Notes: generated from the sequence alone by a model not told the origin. DNA of 64,000 bases from Micavibrio sp. (GCA_030824965.1 JAPJQV010000003.1:248001-312000); one strand, 5' to 3'. Shown: positions 8,856 to 17,061, counted from the first letter of the stretch. Numbers and translations: made by a program.

Positions 8856-9685
8856 TCAGACTTCATAATTTTGAAGAGTTGCAAGCTTATGCCGGTGGCG
8901 AAGACAGTATTCTGGGTTTGGTGCCGACGATGGGGGCGCTTCATGAAGGGCATTTGCATTTAGTTGAAATGGCACTTGCCGATTGCGACCGCGTGATCGT
9001 CAGCGTCTTCGTCAACCCGAAACAATTCGCGCCGCATGAAGACCTAGCGAAATATCCGCGCACGCTGGAGGCCGATATGGAGAAGCTTAAAGCGGCGGGC
9101 GTCCATGCGATCTATACGCCAACGATCGATGATATGTACCCGGAAGGATTCGCCACGAAAATTTCCATCGGTAAAATATCAGAACCGCTCGAAGGTCAGT
9201 TCCGTCCGCAATTTTTCGAGGGCGTGGCAACCGTGGTTGCCAAATTATTTTTACAAGTGATGCCGGATAAGGCTTTCTTTGGCGAAAAAGATTACCAGCA
9301 ATTGCAGGTGATCAAACGCATGGTTCAGGATTTGAACCTGCCGATCGAGATCGTGCCGGTCCCCACCGTGCGCGATAAGGATTCGGGCCTCGCGCTATCG
9401 TCGCGCAATGCTTATTTGAATGAAGAAGAATTAAAGATTGCCCAACAGTTGAATATTGTTTTGCTAACAATGGCTGAGAAGATCGACTCTGGTTTTGATC
9501 TGCGAGAGATCGAATCATGGGGGGTGGCCGAGCTTAAAATCCGCGGCTTCACCAAGATTGATTACTGCGACATCCGCGATGCGAAAACATTGCAAAGCGC
9601 GGAAACAGGATCCAAAACAGAAAAAAGAATATTGGCGGCAGCCTGGATCGGCACGACGAGATTAATCGATAATATTACGGCTTAG
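8852..9685 (+). CDS. panC: Pantothenate synthetase
   Basis: 277 residues; condenses pantoate and beta-alanine with ATP in coenzyme A biosynthesis. Diagnostic motifs are PTMGALHEGH (residues 25-34, the HIGH-like nucleotide-binding motif), VSVFVNPKQF, FFGEKDYQQLQVI and VRDKDSGLALSSRN (KMSKS-like). Translation is probably coupled to the upstream thioesterase by the ATGA overlap. The 3' end overlaps the convergent SCO1 gene by 11 bases. The usual partner panB is not in the window. Confidence 0.95.
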   Translation: MIRLHNFEELQAYAGGEDSILGLVPTMGALHEGHLHLVEMALADCDRVIVSVFVNPKQFAPHEDLAKYPRTLEADMEKLKAAGVHAIYTPTIDDMYPEGFATKISIGKISEPLEGQFRPQFFEGVATVVAKLFLQVMPDKAFFGEKDYQQLQVIKRMVQDLNLPIEIVPVPTVRDKDSGLALSSRNAYLNEEELKIAQQLNIVLLTMAEKIDSGFDLREIESWGVAELKIRGFTKIDYCDIRDAKTLQSAETGSKTEKRILAAAWIGTTRLIDNITA

Positions 9686-10313
9686 GCTGTTTTTTCAGAT
9701 ATTTGCGGATGAAGTCTTCCATCTCGGCAGCACTTTGCTGTGTTTTAAACAACGTGATGAGTTTGTCGTCCGGGCTCATGAAATAAATGAATGACGAATG
9801 ATCCATCGTGTAGTCGTCGCCATCGGGCACTTTGGCGGCGTAGACCTTGAATTCGCTTTTGACGGCTTCGATTTGTTCAGGTGTACCGGTCAGGCCGATC
9901 ATCGACGGATCGAACAGGCTGACATATTTTTTTAGAACTTTCGATGTGTCACGTTCGGGGTCGATTGTGATGAAGATCATCTGGATCTGATCTTTTTGAC
10001 TATCCGATAATTCTTTATAGGCTTCGGCTGTTTTTTGAAGTTCAGTCGGGCATATCGCCGGGCAGGAGGTAAAGCCTAAATAGATGAGTTTATATTTACC
10101 GGCGAAATCTTTTTCACTGCGGATTTTACCATCCTGATCGGTCAGCTCGAAAGGTCCGCCGACGCCCGATACGTTCATAATCGCCGGGGTATTGTCTTTC
10201 TTTTTCGAGGAGATCGCGCTGATGCCTGCAATCAATGCGCCGAGGCACAGGCCTATAGCGGCGAGTAAAAAGGTTCGGATGAGACGATCTTTAACGGGGT
10301 TATATGAAGACAT
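9675..10313 (-). CDS. SCO1/SenC family copper chaperone
   Basis: 212 residues with one N-terminal membrane segment (about residues 13-31) and a periplasmic thioredoxin-like domain. The copper-binding residues are visible: Cys84 and Cys88 in FTSCPAICP and His172 in TMDHSSFIYF. SCO proteins deliver copper to the CuA site of cytochrome c oxidase or act in redox defence. The gene follows phoH on the same strand after 44 bases. The start codon lies in the right arm of a perfect inverted repeat (10311-10334), which may restrict translation. Confidence 0.9.
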   Translation of the reverse strand: MSSYNPVKDRLIRTFLLAAIGLCLGALIAGISAISSKKKDNTPAIMNVSGVGGPFELTDQDGKIRSEKDFAGKYKLIYLGFTSCPAICPTELQKTAEAYKELSDSQKDQIQMIFITIDPERDTSKVLKKYVSLFDPSMIGLTGTPEQIEAVKSEFKVYAAKVPDGDDYTMDHSSFIYFMSPDDKLITLFKTQQSAAEMEDFIRKYLKKQPKP

Positions 10314-10334
10314 GGCCCCATTTTAGGGGCCATG
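10311..10334 (-). promoter_or_regulatory. Perfect hairpin containing the SCO1 start codon
   Basis: A nine-base inverted repeat, CATGGCCCC and GGGGCCATG, separated by six A/T-rich bases, lies between the phoH stop and the SCO1 coding region. In the minus-strand transcript the second arm contains the SCO1 ATG. There is no T-tract after it, so it is unlikely to be a normal terminator; sequestering of the start codon or a stalled-transcript function are alternatives. Confidence 0.55.
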
Positions 10335-10357
10335 AAAAATAAGTCCAGTCACTTAAA

Positions 10358-11089
10358 TTAAATAACTTCCAGCATTTCAGCGACGAGAGGATGGCGGACG
10401 ATATCTTGCTGTTTCAGCCGGATGACGGCGATGTTTTTAATCTCCTCCATTTTCTTGCAGATATCATCAAGGCCGGACATGCCCGGCAGGAGGTCCGACT
10501 GATCCGGATCGCCCGTGACCACCATCGTCGAATGCCAGCCAAGGCGGGAAAGAAGCATTTTAAGCTGGGCGTAGGTGCAGTTTTGGGCTTCGTCAATGAC
10601 GACAAAGGCATTGTTCAACGTGCGGCCCCGCATAAAGCCGATCGGAGCAATCTCAATTGTGCCATCATCAAGATATTGTTTCACACGCTTGCCTCCCATG
10701 CGGTCGCCCAGAGCATCATATAAAGGGCGGAGATAGGGGGCCATTTTCTCATGCATGTCACCGGGTAAATAGCCGAGCGATTCTCCGGCTTCCATGGCGG
10801 GGCGGGAAAGGATGATTCGCTCTATTTTGCCTGCTTCCAACGCTTCGACGGCGGCGGATATTGCCAGATAAGTTTTCCCTGACCCTGCGGGACCTAAAGC
10901 CAGTGTCAGATTATGATCCTTGATCGCTTCCATCAATGCACGCTGTCCGTCGGTACGGGGCTTCACTTTACGCATATAGGATTTATCGCGGCTATTATCG
11001 ATCTGGGATTCCAGTGGATGCCATTTTTCTTCAAAGCTCGGACGGACAACATTCGTTGAATGCTTATTACGGTTTTTATCTCGGGACAT
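10358..11089 (-). CDS. PhoH family ATPase
   Basis: 243 residues from the preferred ATG at 11089, which has AAGGA upstream; a longer frame reaches an ATG at 11128 that directly follows the T-run of a terminator-like hairpin. PhoH proteins are P-loop ATPases linked to RNA helicase/nuclease functions and, in E. coli, to phosphate starvation. Walker A GPAGSGKT is at residues 66-73; Walker B VVIDEAQN and the VTGDPDQSD motif follow. The divergent neighbours are a DUF47 regulator and a phosphate transporter, which fits a phosphate-related context. An unusually structured leader precedes the gene (11131-11340). Confidence 0.9.
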   Translation of the reverse strand: MSRDKNRNKHSTNVVRPSFEEKWHPLESQIDNSRDKSYMRKVKPRTDGQRALMEAIKDHNLTLALGPAGSGKTYLAISAAVEALEAGKIERIILSRPAMEAGESLGYLPGDMHEKMAPYLRPLYDALGDRMGGKRVKQYLDDGTIEIAPIGFMRGRTLNNAFVVIDEAQNCTYAQLKMLLSRLGWHSTMVVTGDPDQSDLLPGMSGLDDICKKMEEIKNIAVIRLKQQDIVRHPLVAEMLEVI

Positions 11090-11130
11090 GGAGGTTCCTT
11101 CCGGTTCGGGTTGAAAATAAAAATTCATGA

Positions 11131-11162
11131 AAAAAGGCAGCTTGCGTATGCTGAGCTGCCTT
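11131..11162 (-). terminator. Intrinsic terminator in the phoH leader
   Basis: On the minus strand AAGGCAGCT, an 11-base loop, AGCTGCCTT and a run of T form a standard rho-independent terminator. It stands upstream of phoH rather than after a gene, so it must end a short leader RNA or act as a conditional attenuator. Confidence 0.75.
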
Positions 11163-11340
11163 AAAGCGAGAAATTTGAAATGAGCTTGCGATCACTTTGG
11201 TGATATCGCGCGCCCCTGACAGGGGATCGATATGCCGATTTCGAAAACAAAACAGATTGAACCGCAATGAATGACCCGATTGGGTAAGAGGCAAAGAGAT
11301 ATTCTAAAACGAATCGTATCAGAATTTTGGAATCGGCACT
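11163..11340 (-). ncRNA. Candidate structured leader RNA or sRNA upstream of phoH
   Basis: In minus-strand sense, hairpin A (outer arms ATATCG/CGATAT, inner CCCCT/AGGGG; 11233 to 11203) is followed by hairpin B (GCGATCAC-type arms; 11208 to about 11185) that shares bases 11203-11208 with it, and then by the terminator at 11162-11131. Two mutually exclusive stems before a terminator are the layout of a riboswitch or attenuator. It does not match any riboswitch class that I know. A stand-alone sRNA is the alternative. No promoter could be assigned with confidence. Confidence 0.45.
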
Positions 11341-11403
11341 ATCTATTTTGTGCAGAGCATAAAATATGGCAGATTAGCGCATTATTTCGAGGAGTTTTAA
11401 AAT

Positions 11404-12039
11404 ATGAAAATATCGTCTTTGATGCCGCGGCAGGATAAATTCTCTTATCTTCTCGAATCGCTTTCCCGCGCAGCGCATGAAAGTGCGCATCAACTAAAAA
11501 ATTATATCGGCACTACAGATTCGTCTCAAAGAGACAGATTGGGTAAATCGATTTCCGATTGCAAGCAATCGGCCAAAGAGACGATGTCGAATATTACGAA
11601 GTCCCTATGCCAGACTTATATTACGCCGTTTGACCGCGAAGATATTCAGGAATTCGCCACGCATCTTTATAAGATTACAAAAACTATCGATAAAGTCAGG
11701 GAAAGGATAGACCTTCACGGAATTTCATTGGAAGACGGGAGCTTTTCCAAACAAATAGATCTTATCTGCCAGGAAGGCGAGGCGATGAATGAAATGGTCG
11801 CGGCACTCGGTAAAGGCAGGGCCGGTGATCTTATTATTGCCAAAACAGATATTCTTCTCGACCTTGAGCTCAAAGGCGATGCCGTATTGGCGGACCTTCT
11901 TGTTTCTTTATTCGCAAATGAAACATCGGCGCGTGAACTGATCTTGCGAAAAGATATTTATGATATGCTGGAAAAGGTGATCGACCGTTATCGTGACGCA
12001 GGCAGTATCGCCGTCGAAATCGTTTTGAAGCATAAGTAA
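11404..12039 (+). CDS. DUF47/PhoU-like phosphate transport regulator
   Basis: 211 residues, all helical, of the DUF47 (TIGR00153-like) family related to PhoU: MPRQDKFSYLLESLSRAAHESAHQL at the start and TPFDREDIQEFATHLYKITKTIDKVRERI in the middle with acidic residues that bind metal clusters in PhoU. The family is found next to Pit transporters and is thought to modulate them. The gene has a GAGGAG ribosome site and is four bases upstream of the transporter gene, so they form an operon. Confidence 0.9.
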   Translation: MKISSLMPRQDKFSYLLESLSRAAHESAHQLKNYIGTTDSSQRDRLGKSISDCKQSAKETMSNITKSLCQTYITPFDREDIQEFATHLYKITKTIDKVRERIDLHGISLEDGSFSKQIDLICQEGEAMNEMVAALGKGRAGDLIIAKTDILLDLELKGDAVLADLLVSLFANETSARELILRKDIYDMLEKVIDRYRDAGSIAVEIVLKHK

Positions 12040-12043
12040 ATCA

Positions 12044-13048
12044 ATGGACCCGCTTTTTATATTCTTATGCGTGGTGGTCAGCCTGACGCTCCTGTTCGAT
12101 TACATCAATGGGTTTCATGATTCGGCAAATGCTATCGCCACTATTGTCTCTACTAAAGTCATGTCGCCATCCAAAGCCGTCATTTATGGTGCAGTTTTAA
12201 ACTTTATCGGCGCGCTTGCCGGAACCGAAGTGGCGGCAACAATCGGCAAAGGATTGGTGGATTCGAATACCATCACTTTAACGACTGTATTTTGCACCAT
12301 TGTCTCGGCAATAATCTGGAATTTAATTACATGGTGGAAGGGATTGCCGACAAGCTCGTCCCATGCCCTGATCGGATCATTACTCGGGGCCAGTTTCGTG
12401 TCATCGACGGTCGAAGCTGGAAGCATTCACTGGGATATCGTTGCCCAGAAGATTATTTTTCCTATGTTCGCTTCTCCTCTAGTCGGCCTCGCTGTCGGGT
12501 TCTTATTCATGGTAGCGCTTACCTGGCTGGTCTATAAATGGAATCTTGGGACGATCAATCGTATATTCAGCAAGCTGCAAATATTTTCGGCGGGGTTCAT
12601 GGCTTTCGAACATGGGCGCAACGATGCGCAGAAATCCATGGGTATCATCGCGCTGGCATTGGTACTGGTAAATCCGCAGGATGATTTTCAAATTCCTTTC
12701 TGGGTAGTCTTATCCTGTGCGGTTGCCATGGCTCTAGGTACCTGGAGCGGCGGCTGGCGAATTATTCATACTCTTGGCAACAAGCTCATCAAGCTTCAGC
12801 CCATTCACGGTTTTGCAGCTGAAACCACTGCGTCAGTCGTCATAGGCACGGCTTCGCATTTCGGTGTGCCATTGAGTACAACACAGGTTATTTCATCTGC
12901 TATATTAGGCGTCGGAACGGCGAAGCGCGCATCCGCCGTCAATTGGGGCGTATTTGGCCGGATTGTATGGGCATGGATTTTGACATTGCCACTTACATTC
13001 TCATTTGCCGCTTTGCTTATGTTGCTGATTCAATTACTTTTTCATTAA
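12044..13048 (+). CDS. pit: Inorganic phosphate transporter, PiT family
   Basis: 334 residues with about ten hydrophobic segments. The two PiT signature repeats are present: GFHDSANAIATIVSTK near residue 23 and FEHGRNDAQKSMG near 189, each with the Asn-Asp/Ala pattern of the phosphate/sodium or metal-phosphate binding site. Two SSSHALIG/LSTTQVISS loops complete the inverted symmetry. Low-affinity phosphate uptake is the expected role. It is co-transcribed with the DUF47 gene. Confidence 0.94.
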   Translation: MDPLFIFLCVVVSLTLLFDYINGFHDSANAIATIVSTKVMSPSKAVIYGAVLNFIGALAGTEVAATIGKGLVDSNTITLTTVFCTIVSAIIWNLITWWKGLPTSSSHALIGSLLGASFVSSTVEAGSIHWDIVAQKIIFPMFASPLVGLAVGFLFMVALTWLVYKWNLGTINRIFSKLQIFSAGFMAFEHGRNDAQKSMGIIALALVLVNPQDDFQIPFWVVLSCAVAMALGTWSGGWRIIHTLGNKLIKLQPIHGFAAETTASVVIGTASHFGVPLSTTQVISSAILGVGTAKRASAVNWGVFGRIVWAWILTLPLTFSFAALLMLLIQLLFH

Positions 13049-13090
13049 GTATTGATGGATTATTAATTTAAATCCGATACAATTACGCAC

Positions 13091-13870
13091 ATGAACATCA
13101 AAGCGCTTTCAGTTCAAAAAGGCTTTACGCTTGTCGAGCTTTCGATCGTTATGATTATTATCGGTCTTTTAATCGGCGGCATTCTTAAGGGACAGCAACT
13201 TATTGAGAATGCCAAAATAGCCAGCCTGATCTCGACGACGAAACATATCACCTCGGCTTATAATACTTTTGTTGATTCCTATCATAACAAGCCCGGTGAT
13301 ATTTTTGCAGCTCAGGAAATGATTCCAAATTGTAATACCGCCAGTTCTTGTGTCGGAGGCAACGGCAACCAGGAAGTAGGAGCTGCTGTCGGTGCTCCAT
13401 GGGCTGACATAAATACGTTGATTAACAGCGAAAATACGCAGTTCTGGAAGCATCTGGCACTGACTGATCTGATCAGTGGCGTCAATCCGTCAGCAGGCGA
13501 AATTGGTTGGGAACAAACTTTTATCGAGTCCCCAATTGCAGGCGGTTTTCATGTCAGCACTACAAATGGATCGAACGGATATGCTTCCATGAGGGGGCTT
13601 ATCATCCTGACAAGGGGGCGAGCAGACGGACAATGGCTCTGTGGTATCGCAACAGGAAATTTCACTGAATGTTCATTATCTCCAAGTCAGGCATTTCGTA
13701 TCGACAGCAAGCTTGACGACGGCAATGCCGAGACAGGGAAAGTTGCTGCCATCAGCATGTCGCATAGTAATGGGTGTGGTGAGCCGAATAGGGGAAGTAA
13801 TGGTCCGAATGGATATGGAGGCTCCGATGTCAAAAGCTGTGATATATTTTTCTGGCTAGCGCCCAAATGA
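13091..13870 (+). CDS. Prepilin-like protein, tandem copy 1
   Basis: 259 residues. After a short basic leader, GFTLVELSIV starts the class III (type IV pilin) signal, with cleavage expected before Phe and the conserved Glu5, followed by a hydrophobic helix ending in GGILKGQQLIENAKI. The large C-terminal domain has features shared with the next two genes: HNKPGDI, a GNGNQ loop, SENTQFWKHLAL, GGFHVS, QAFRIDSKLDDG, and NGCGEPN with a final SCDIFFW. Paired cysteines suggest disulfides. It overlaps the next copy by four bases. Role (type II secretion-like pseudopilin, competence or surface pilus) cannot be decided; no assembly ATPase or platform gene is nearby. Confidence 0.85.
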   Translation: MNIKALSVQKGFTLVELSIVMIIIGLLIGGILKGQQLIENAKIASLISTTKHITSAYNTFVDSYHNKPGDIFAAQEMIPNCNTASSCVGGNGNQEVGAAVGAPWADINTLINSENTQFWKHLALTDLISGVNPSAGEIGWEQTFIESPIAGGFHVSTTNGSNGYASMRGLIILTRGRADGQWLCGIATGNFTECSLSPSQAFRIDSKLDDGNAETGKVAAISMSHSNGCGEPNRGSNGPNGYGGSDVKSCDIFFWLAPK

Positions 13871-14643
13871 ATAACAAACCGGATATGAACGGCTTTACCC
13901 TCGTCGAACTTTCGATTGTAATGATCATTATCGGGCTTTTGATCGGCGGGGTTTTAAAAGGTCAGGAACTAATAGATAATGCCCGCGTTTCTGCAACGAT
14001 TTCACTGGCCAAGCAGGTTATCGTCGCGCAGAATAACTTCGAAGCGGCGTATCATTCCATACCCGGTGATATAACCAGTGCAACTACTCTGGTGCCCGGC
14101 TGCAATGCAGCGGCTTTGTGCATCGATGGCAATGGAAACCAGACAGTTGGGACAAAGGACGATTTTCCATGGTGGCATATCGCTTATGAAATGAACAGCG
14201 AAAACACGCAATTCTGGAAGCATCTGGCGATGGCCGACATGATAGGTGGAATAGATCCTTTAGCTTCCCAACCGGAATGGGGAAAATCCCATCTGCAAGG
14301 AAAATTACCGGGCGGTTTTTACGTTCGTTCAGCTGTCTCACGGGCAAGCGGAGGATTTGAACGAATGACAAATCTGGTTTTAATTTCGCGCGTGAATGTT
14401 GACGGTACCTGGAATTGCGGTGTTCATGTCAATAACCCCGATGTTTGCTCGGTGAAACCCGTGCAGGCATTCAAAATCGATAAGAAAATGGATGACGGGG
14501 TTGCCGATCAAGGGCTTGTCGGGGCAATTAGCAGGGGATACGGCAATGGCTGCGGTACGCCTAATAACGGCATTAATTCCGCGAACGGGTATGCAACAAG
14601 CGTGACGCAATCAAGTTGTGACATGATATTTGCTATTAAGTGA
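13867..14643 (+). CDS. Prepilin-like protein, tandem copy 2
   Basis: 258 residues, paralogous over its full length to the genes on both sides. The prepilin signal GFTLVELSIV, the hydrophobic helix to LKGQELIDNARV, SIPGDITS, SENTQFWKHLAM, GGFYVRS, QAFKIDKKMDDG and NGCGTPNNG with the terminal SCDMIFAIK are present. The ATG overlaps the stop codon of copy 1 (ATGA), so translation is coupled. Middle regions diverge much more than the N-terminus and the SENTQFWKHLA block, suggesting specialised subunits rather than recent identical duplication. Confidence 0.85.
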   Translation: MNNKPDMNGFTLVELSIVMIIIGLLIGGVLKGQELIDNARVSATISLAKQVIVAQNNFEAAYHSIPGDITSATTLVPGCNAAALCIDGNGNQTVGTKDDFPWWHIAYEMNSENTQFWKHLAMADMIGGIDPLASQPEWGKSHLQGKLPGGFYVRSAVSRASGGFERMTNLVLISRVNVDGTWNCGVHVNNPDVCSVKPVQAFKIDKKMDDGVADQGLVGAISRGYGNGCGTPNNGINSANGYATSVTQSSCDMIFAIK

Positions 14644-14652
14644 GAATTAGGC

Positions 14653-15432
14653 ATGAAAAACAACTTTAAGCAATCCGGTTTCACGCTTGTAGAGCTTTCG
14701 ATCGTTATGATTATTATCGGGCTTTTGATCGGCGGGGTTTTAAAAGGGCAAGAGTTGATAGCCAATGCACGTGTGGCCTCGACAGTTTCGAAAACGAAAC
14801 AGATCTCTGCGGCTTATAATACATTTCTAGACAGCTACAACGCGGTACCAGGTGATATGTCTGCGGCAGTGGGAGGATTGTCAAATTGTACTGCAGCAGC
14901 GGGATGCTATGGCGGAAACGGTAATAATCTAATAGGCAGGATACCGGCAGACTGGCTTGCGCAGCCATGGGAAAATGTTTCAGCCACTATAGATTCCGAA
15001 AACACTCAATTCTGGAAGCATTTGGCGCTTGCAGATTTGATGGGTGGTTTGAATTCTTCTGCAACAGCAATCGGATGGGATCAAACACATCCTTACACAT
15101 CTTTGGATGCCGGCTTTCACGTGCGCAGCAGCAGAGCGCCTGCAGGATTTGGCGATCTAAACGGTTTGATATTGATATTGCGCAACGACATAAGCGGGAA
15201 CTGGAAATGCGATAACCCGGGGCGTGACAATTGCGCCATATCGCCTGATGTCGCCTATCGTATTGATACAAAGATGGATGATGGCCATGCCGATTCAGGC
15301 ATTATCCAATCGATAAGCTCCAATTGGGGGAATGGCTGCGGTTTGCCTAATCATGAATTAAACGGCCCGGATGGCTATGCCCATGCGGTTTCCACTAAAT
15401 CATGCGACATGATGTTTAAAGTGGCGAATTAA
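14653..15432 (+). CDS. Prepilin-like protein, tandem copy 3
   Basis: 259 residues, third member of the array, nine bases after copy 2. It has GFTLVELSIV, LKGQELIANARV, AVPGDMSA, GGNGNN, SENTQFWKHLALADLMGG, GFHVRSS, VAYRIDTKMDDG and NGCGLPN with a final SCDMMF. It is followed by a strong bidirectional terminator, so the three copies form one transcript. The conserved block around SENTQFWKHLA and the terminal Cys-Asp pair define the family seen here. Confidence 0.85.
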   Translation: MKNNFKQSGFTLVELSIVMIIIGLLIGGVLKGQELIANARVASTVSKTKQISAAYNTFLDSYNAVPGDMSAAVGGLSNCTAAAGCYGGNGNNLIGRIPADWLAQPWENVSATIDSENTQFWKHLALADLMGGLNSSATAIGWDQTHPYTSLDAGFHVRSSRAPAGFGDLNGLILILRNDISGNWKCDNPGRDNCAISPDVAYRIDTKMDDGHADSGIIQSISSNWGNGCGLPNHELNGPDGYAHAVSTKSCDMMFKVAN

Positions 15433-15452
15433 CCGCCGGCTCTTTTATATAA

Positions 15453-15476
15453 AAAACCCGCCGGAAGGCGGGTTTT
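15453..15476. terminator. Bidirectional terminator between prepilins and nrdB
   Basis: AAAACCCGCC, loop GGAA, GGCGGGTTTT. A-run on the left and T-run on the right allow termination of both converging transcripts. Confidence 0.9.
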
Positions 15477-15483
15477 AAATTCT

Positions 15484-16563
15484 TTAACTTTCTTTGGCTG
15501 TTCGTTTATCCTTGGCATATTCGCCTGAGAAAAGCTGGTCGGAGAATACTTCCTCCCAAGTTCCTTGCGTCGAGGCTTTCGAATATTCCGTCGCCCGGTT
15601 TTCAAAGAAATTCGTATGCTCGGCCCCGTTGAGCATCTGGTCCATCCAAGGTAGCGGATTTTTCTCTATACCGAAAACAGGTTCCAGATTTAACTGCTGC
15701 AAACGGCGGTCGCCAATATAACGAATATAATCTTTTACTTCCTGCGGCGTCAGGCCTTCGATTTCGCCTTGTCCGAAAGCCAGATCGATAAAAGCGTCTT
15801 CGAAACCGATAATAGTCGTACAGCTCTCTGTGATCTCACGCTTGAGATCTTCGTCCCATATATCGCGGTTTTCATCGATAAAGGCATTGAAGAGACGGAT
15901 CATGGACAGGCAATGCAATGTTTCATCGCGAACCGACCATGTAACGATCTGGCCCATGCCTTTCATTTTATTGAACCGAGGGAAATTCATCAGGATGGCG
16001 AAAGACGCGAAAAGTTGCAGGCCTTCGGTAAAGGCGCCGAACATTGCCATTGTTTTGGCAATATCGCGACGGGATTTCATCGACGCATTCTGCATATAAT
16101 CAAATTTGTCTTTCATCTCTTTATACTGAAGGAATGCGGAATATTCGACTTCAGGCATTCCGATCGTATCGAGAAGGTGAGAATAAGCGGCGATATGAAC
16201 GGTTTCGATATTGGAGAAAGCAGATAGCATCATCTGGACTTCAACAGGTCCAAAGACCTGGCTGTAATGCTTCATATAGCAGTTATTAACTTCGACATCC
16301 GACTGCGTGAAGAAACGGAAAATCTGGGTCATCAGATTTTTTTCGGATTCCGTCAGAGTTTTCTTCCAGTCGCGAACGTCTTCGGCAAGCGGCACTTCCT
16401 CAGGCAACCAGTGAATACGTTGCTGTGTCAGCCAAGCCTCATAGCACCATGGATATAAAAACGGTTTGTAGACATGGCGTTCGATCAGCAGCGGAGAATT
16501 CGCATTCTCTACATCGTTTTCAACATTCATTTCAGCGGCAACGGCAGCAGCTTGTGCAGACAT
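15484..16563 (-). CDS. nrdB: Ribonucleoside-diphosphate reductase beta subunit (class Ia)
   Basis: 359 residues from the ATG at 16563, which has AAGGAG about ten bases upstream; a longer frame exists but lacks a ribosome site. The subunit holds the diiron-tyrosyl radical cofactor of aerobic ribonucleotide reductase. Visible are SDVEVNNCYMKHY, SNIETVHIAAYSHLL (iron ligands Glu and His, with Tyr at the radical position), WSVRDETLHCLSMIRLF and GFEDAFIDLAFG. There is no ATP-cone at the N-terminus. It is a separate unit from nrdA, 1.3 kb away on the same strand, and two NrdR-like boxes lie in its promoter region. Confidence 0.95.
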   Translation of the reverse strand: MSAQAAAVAAEMNVENDVENANSPLLIERHVYKPFLYPWCYEAWLTQQRIHWLPEEVPLAEDVRDWKKTLTESEKNLMTQIFRFFTQSDVEVNNCYMKHYSQVFGPVEVQMMLSAFSNIETVHIAAYSHLLDTIGMPEVEYSAFLQYKEMKDKFDYMQNASMKSRRDIAKTMAMFGAFTEGLQLFASFAILMNFPRFNKMKGMGQIVTWSVRDETLHCLSMIRLFNAFIDENRDIWDEDLKREITESCTTIIGFEDAFIDLAFGQGEIEGLTPQEVKDYIRYIGDRRLQQLNLEPVFGIEKNPLPWMDQMLNGAEHTNFFENRATEYSKASTQGTWEEVFSDQLFSGEYAKDKRTAKES

Positions 16564-16657
16564 TCTGGATACTCCTTGGATGGCAATTATAGGGTCATAA
16601 AACCCCGATTCGGATGAGAAGGAAAGAAGAGATTGTCGTTTAGATGAGATAAACAAC

Positions 16658-16706
16658 AATCAATATATTGTGGTCTATAACTATGATTGTCTACTATATA
16701 TTGTGA
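16658..16706 (-). promoter_or_regulatory. Paired NrdR-like boxes upstream of nrdB
   Basis: Box 1, AATCAATATATTGTGG (16658-16673), and box 2, CTACTATATATTGTGA (16691-16706), each match 13 of 16 positions of the NrdR consensus ACACWATATATWGTGT and keep its conserved core. Their starts are 33 bases apart, close to three helical turns, as expected for cooperative NrdR binding. The repressor gene nrdR is not in the window. Confidence 0.8.
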
Positions 16707-16734
16707 AATTAAATTTCTTTATGGGCTGAATATC

Positions 16735-16767
16735 AAAAACCCCGTAACCGGGGGAAAGGTTACGGGG
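16735..16767 (-). terminator. Terminator of the TPP riboswitch
   Basis: On the minus strand CCCCGTAACC, an eight-base C-rich loop, GGTTACGGGG and TTTTT. It begins eight bases after the riboswitch aptamer and is a typical expression platform. Confidence 0.85.
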
Positions 16768-16774
16768 CTGATTT

Positions 16775-16866
16775 AGCAGACTTCTCACGCCGGTATTAAC
16801 CGTGTCCGAGTTCAAGGATTTAATCTCAGCCATTCAAGTAAATGAAAAGCACTCCTGCCTGCATCT
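16775..16866 (-). promoter_or_regulatory. TPP (thiamine pyrophosphate) riboswitch
   Basis: Read on the minus strand, the region has the TPP aptamer landmarks in order: AGGAGTGC, a TTCA/TGAA stem, GGCTGAGA, CCTTGAAC, then GGTTAATACCGGCGTGAGAAG, which corresponds to the GGAUAAUGCCAGCGUAGGGAA strand of the consensus; a closing P1 helix GCAG/CTGC is possible. A terminator follows at once. The next gene on this strand is nrdB, not a thiamine gene. A further inverted repeat, CCCCGCA/TGCGGGG (16931-16958), lies upstream and may belong to the leader or end the preceding gene. Confidence 0.9.
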
Positions 16867-17061
16867 TTCCAATAGATGAACAGGTTAAACGGTTCCGTTA
16901 AATACGACAGTATGGAACAGAATTACGGAACCCCGCAGCGATTTTCACGCGTGCGGGGCCCAAAGCCCGAAGAGGAATAGGTTATATTCTCTTCGTTATC
17001 CAACCAACGGATAGTGAATGAAAATGTTCCGTCATTATCGGGTAAAAACGCGATCTCTGAT

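Noticed and set aside
11203..11340. 6S RNA or SRP RNA in the phoH leader region
   Set aside because: No 6S bubble or SRP tetraloop domain could be recognised; the neighbours (ygfA for 6S) are absent.
16564..16659. Longer NrdB from ATG 16659
   Set aside because: No ribosome site, and it would overlap an NrdR-like box; AAGGAG precedes ATG 16563.
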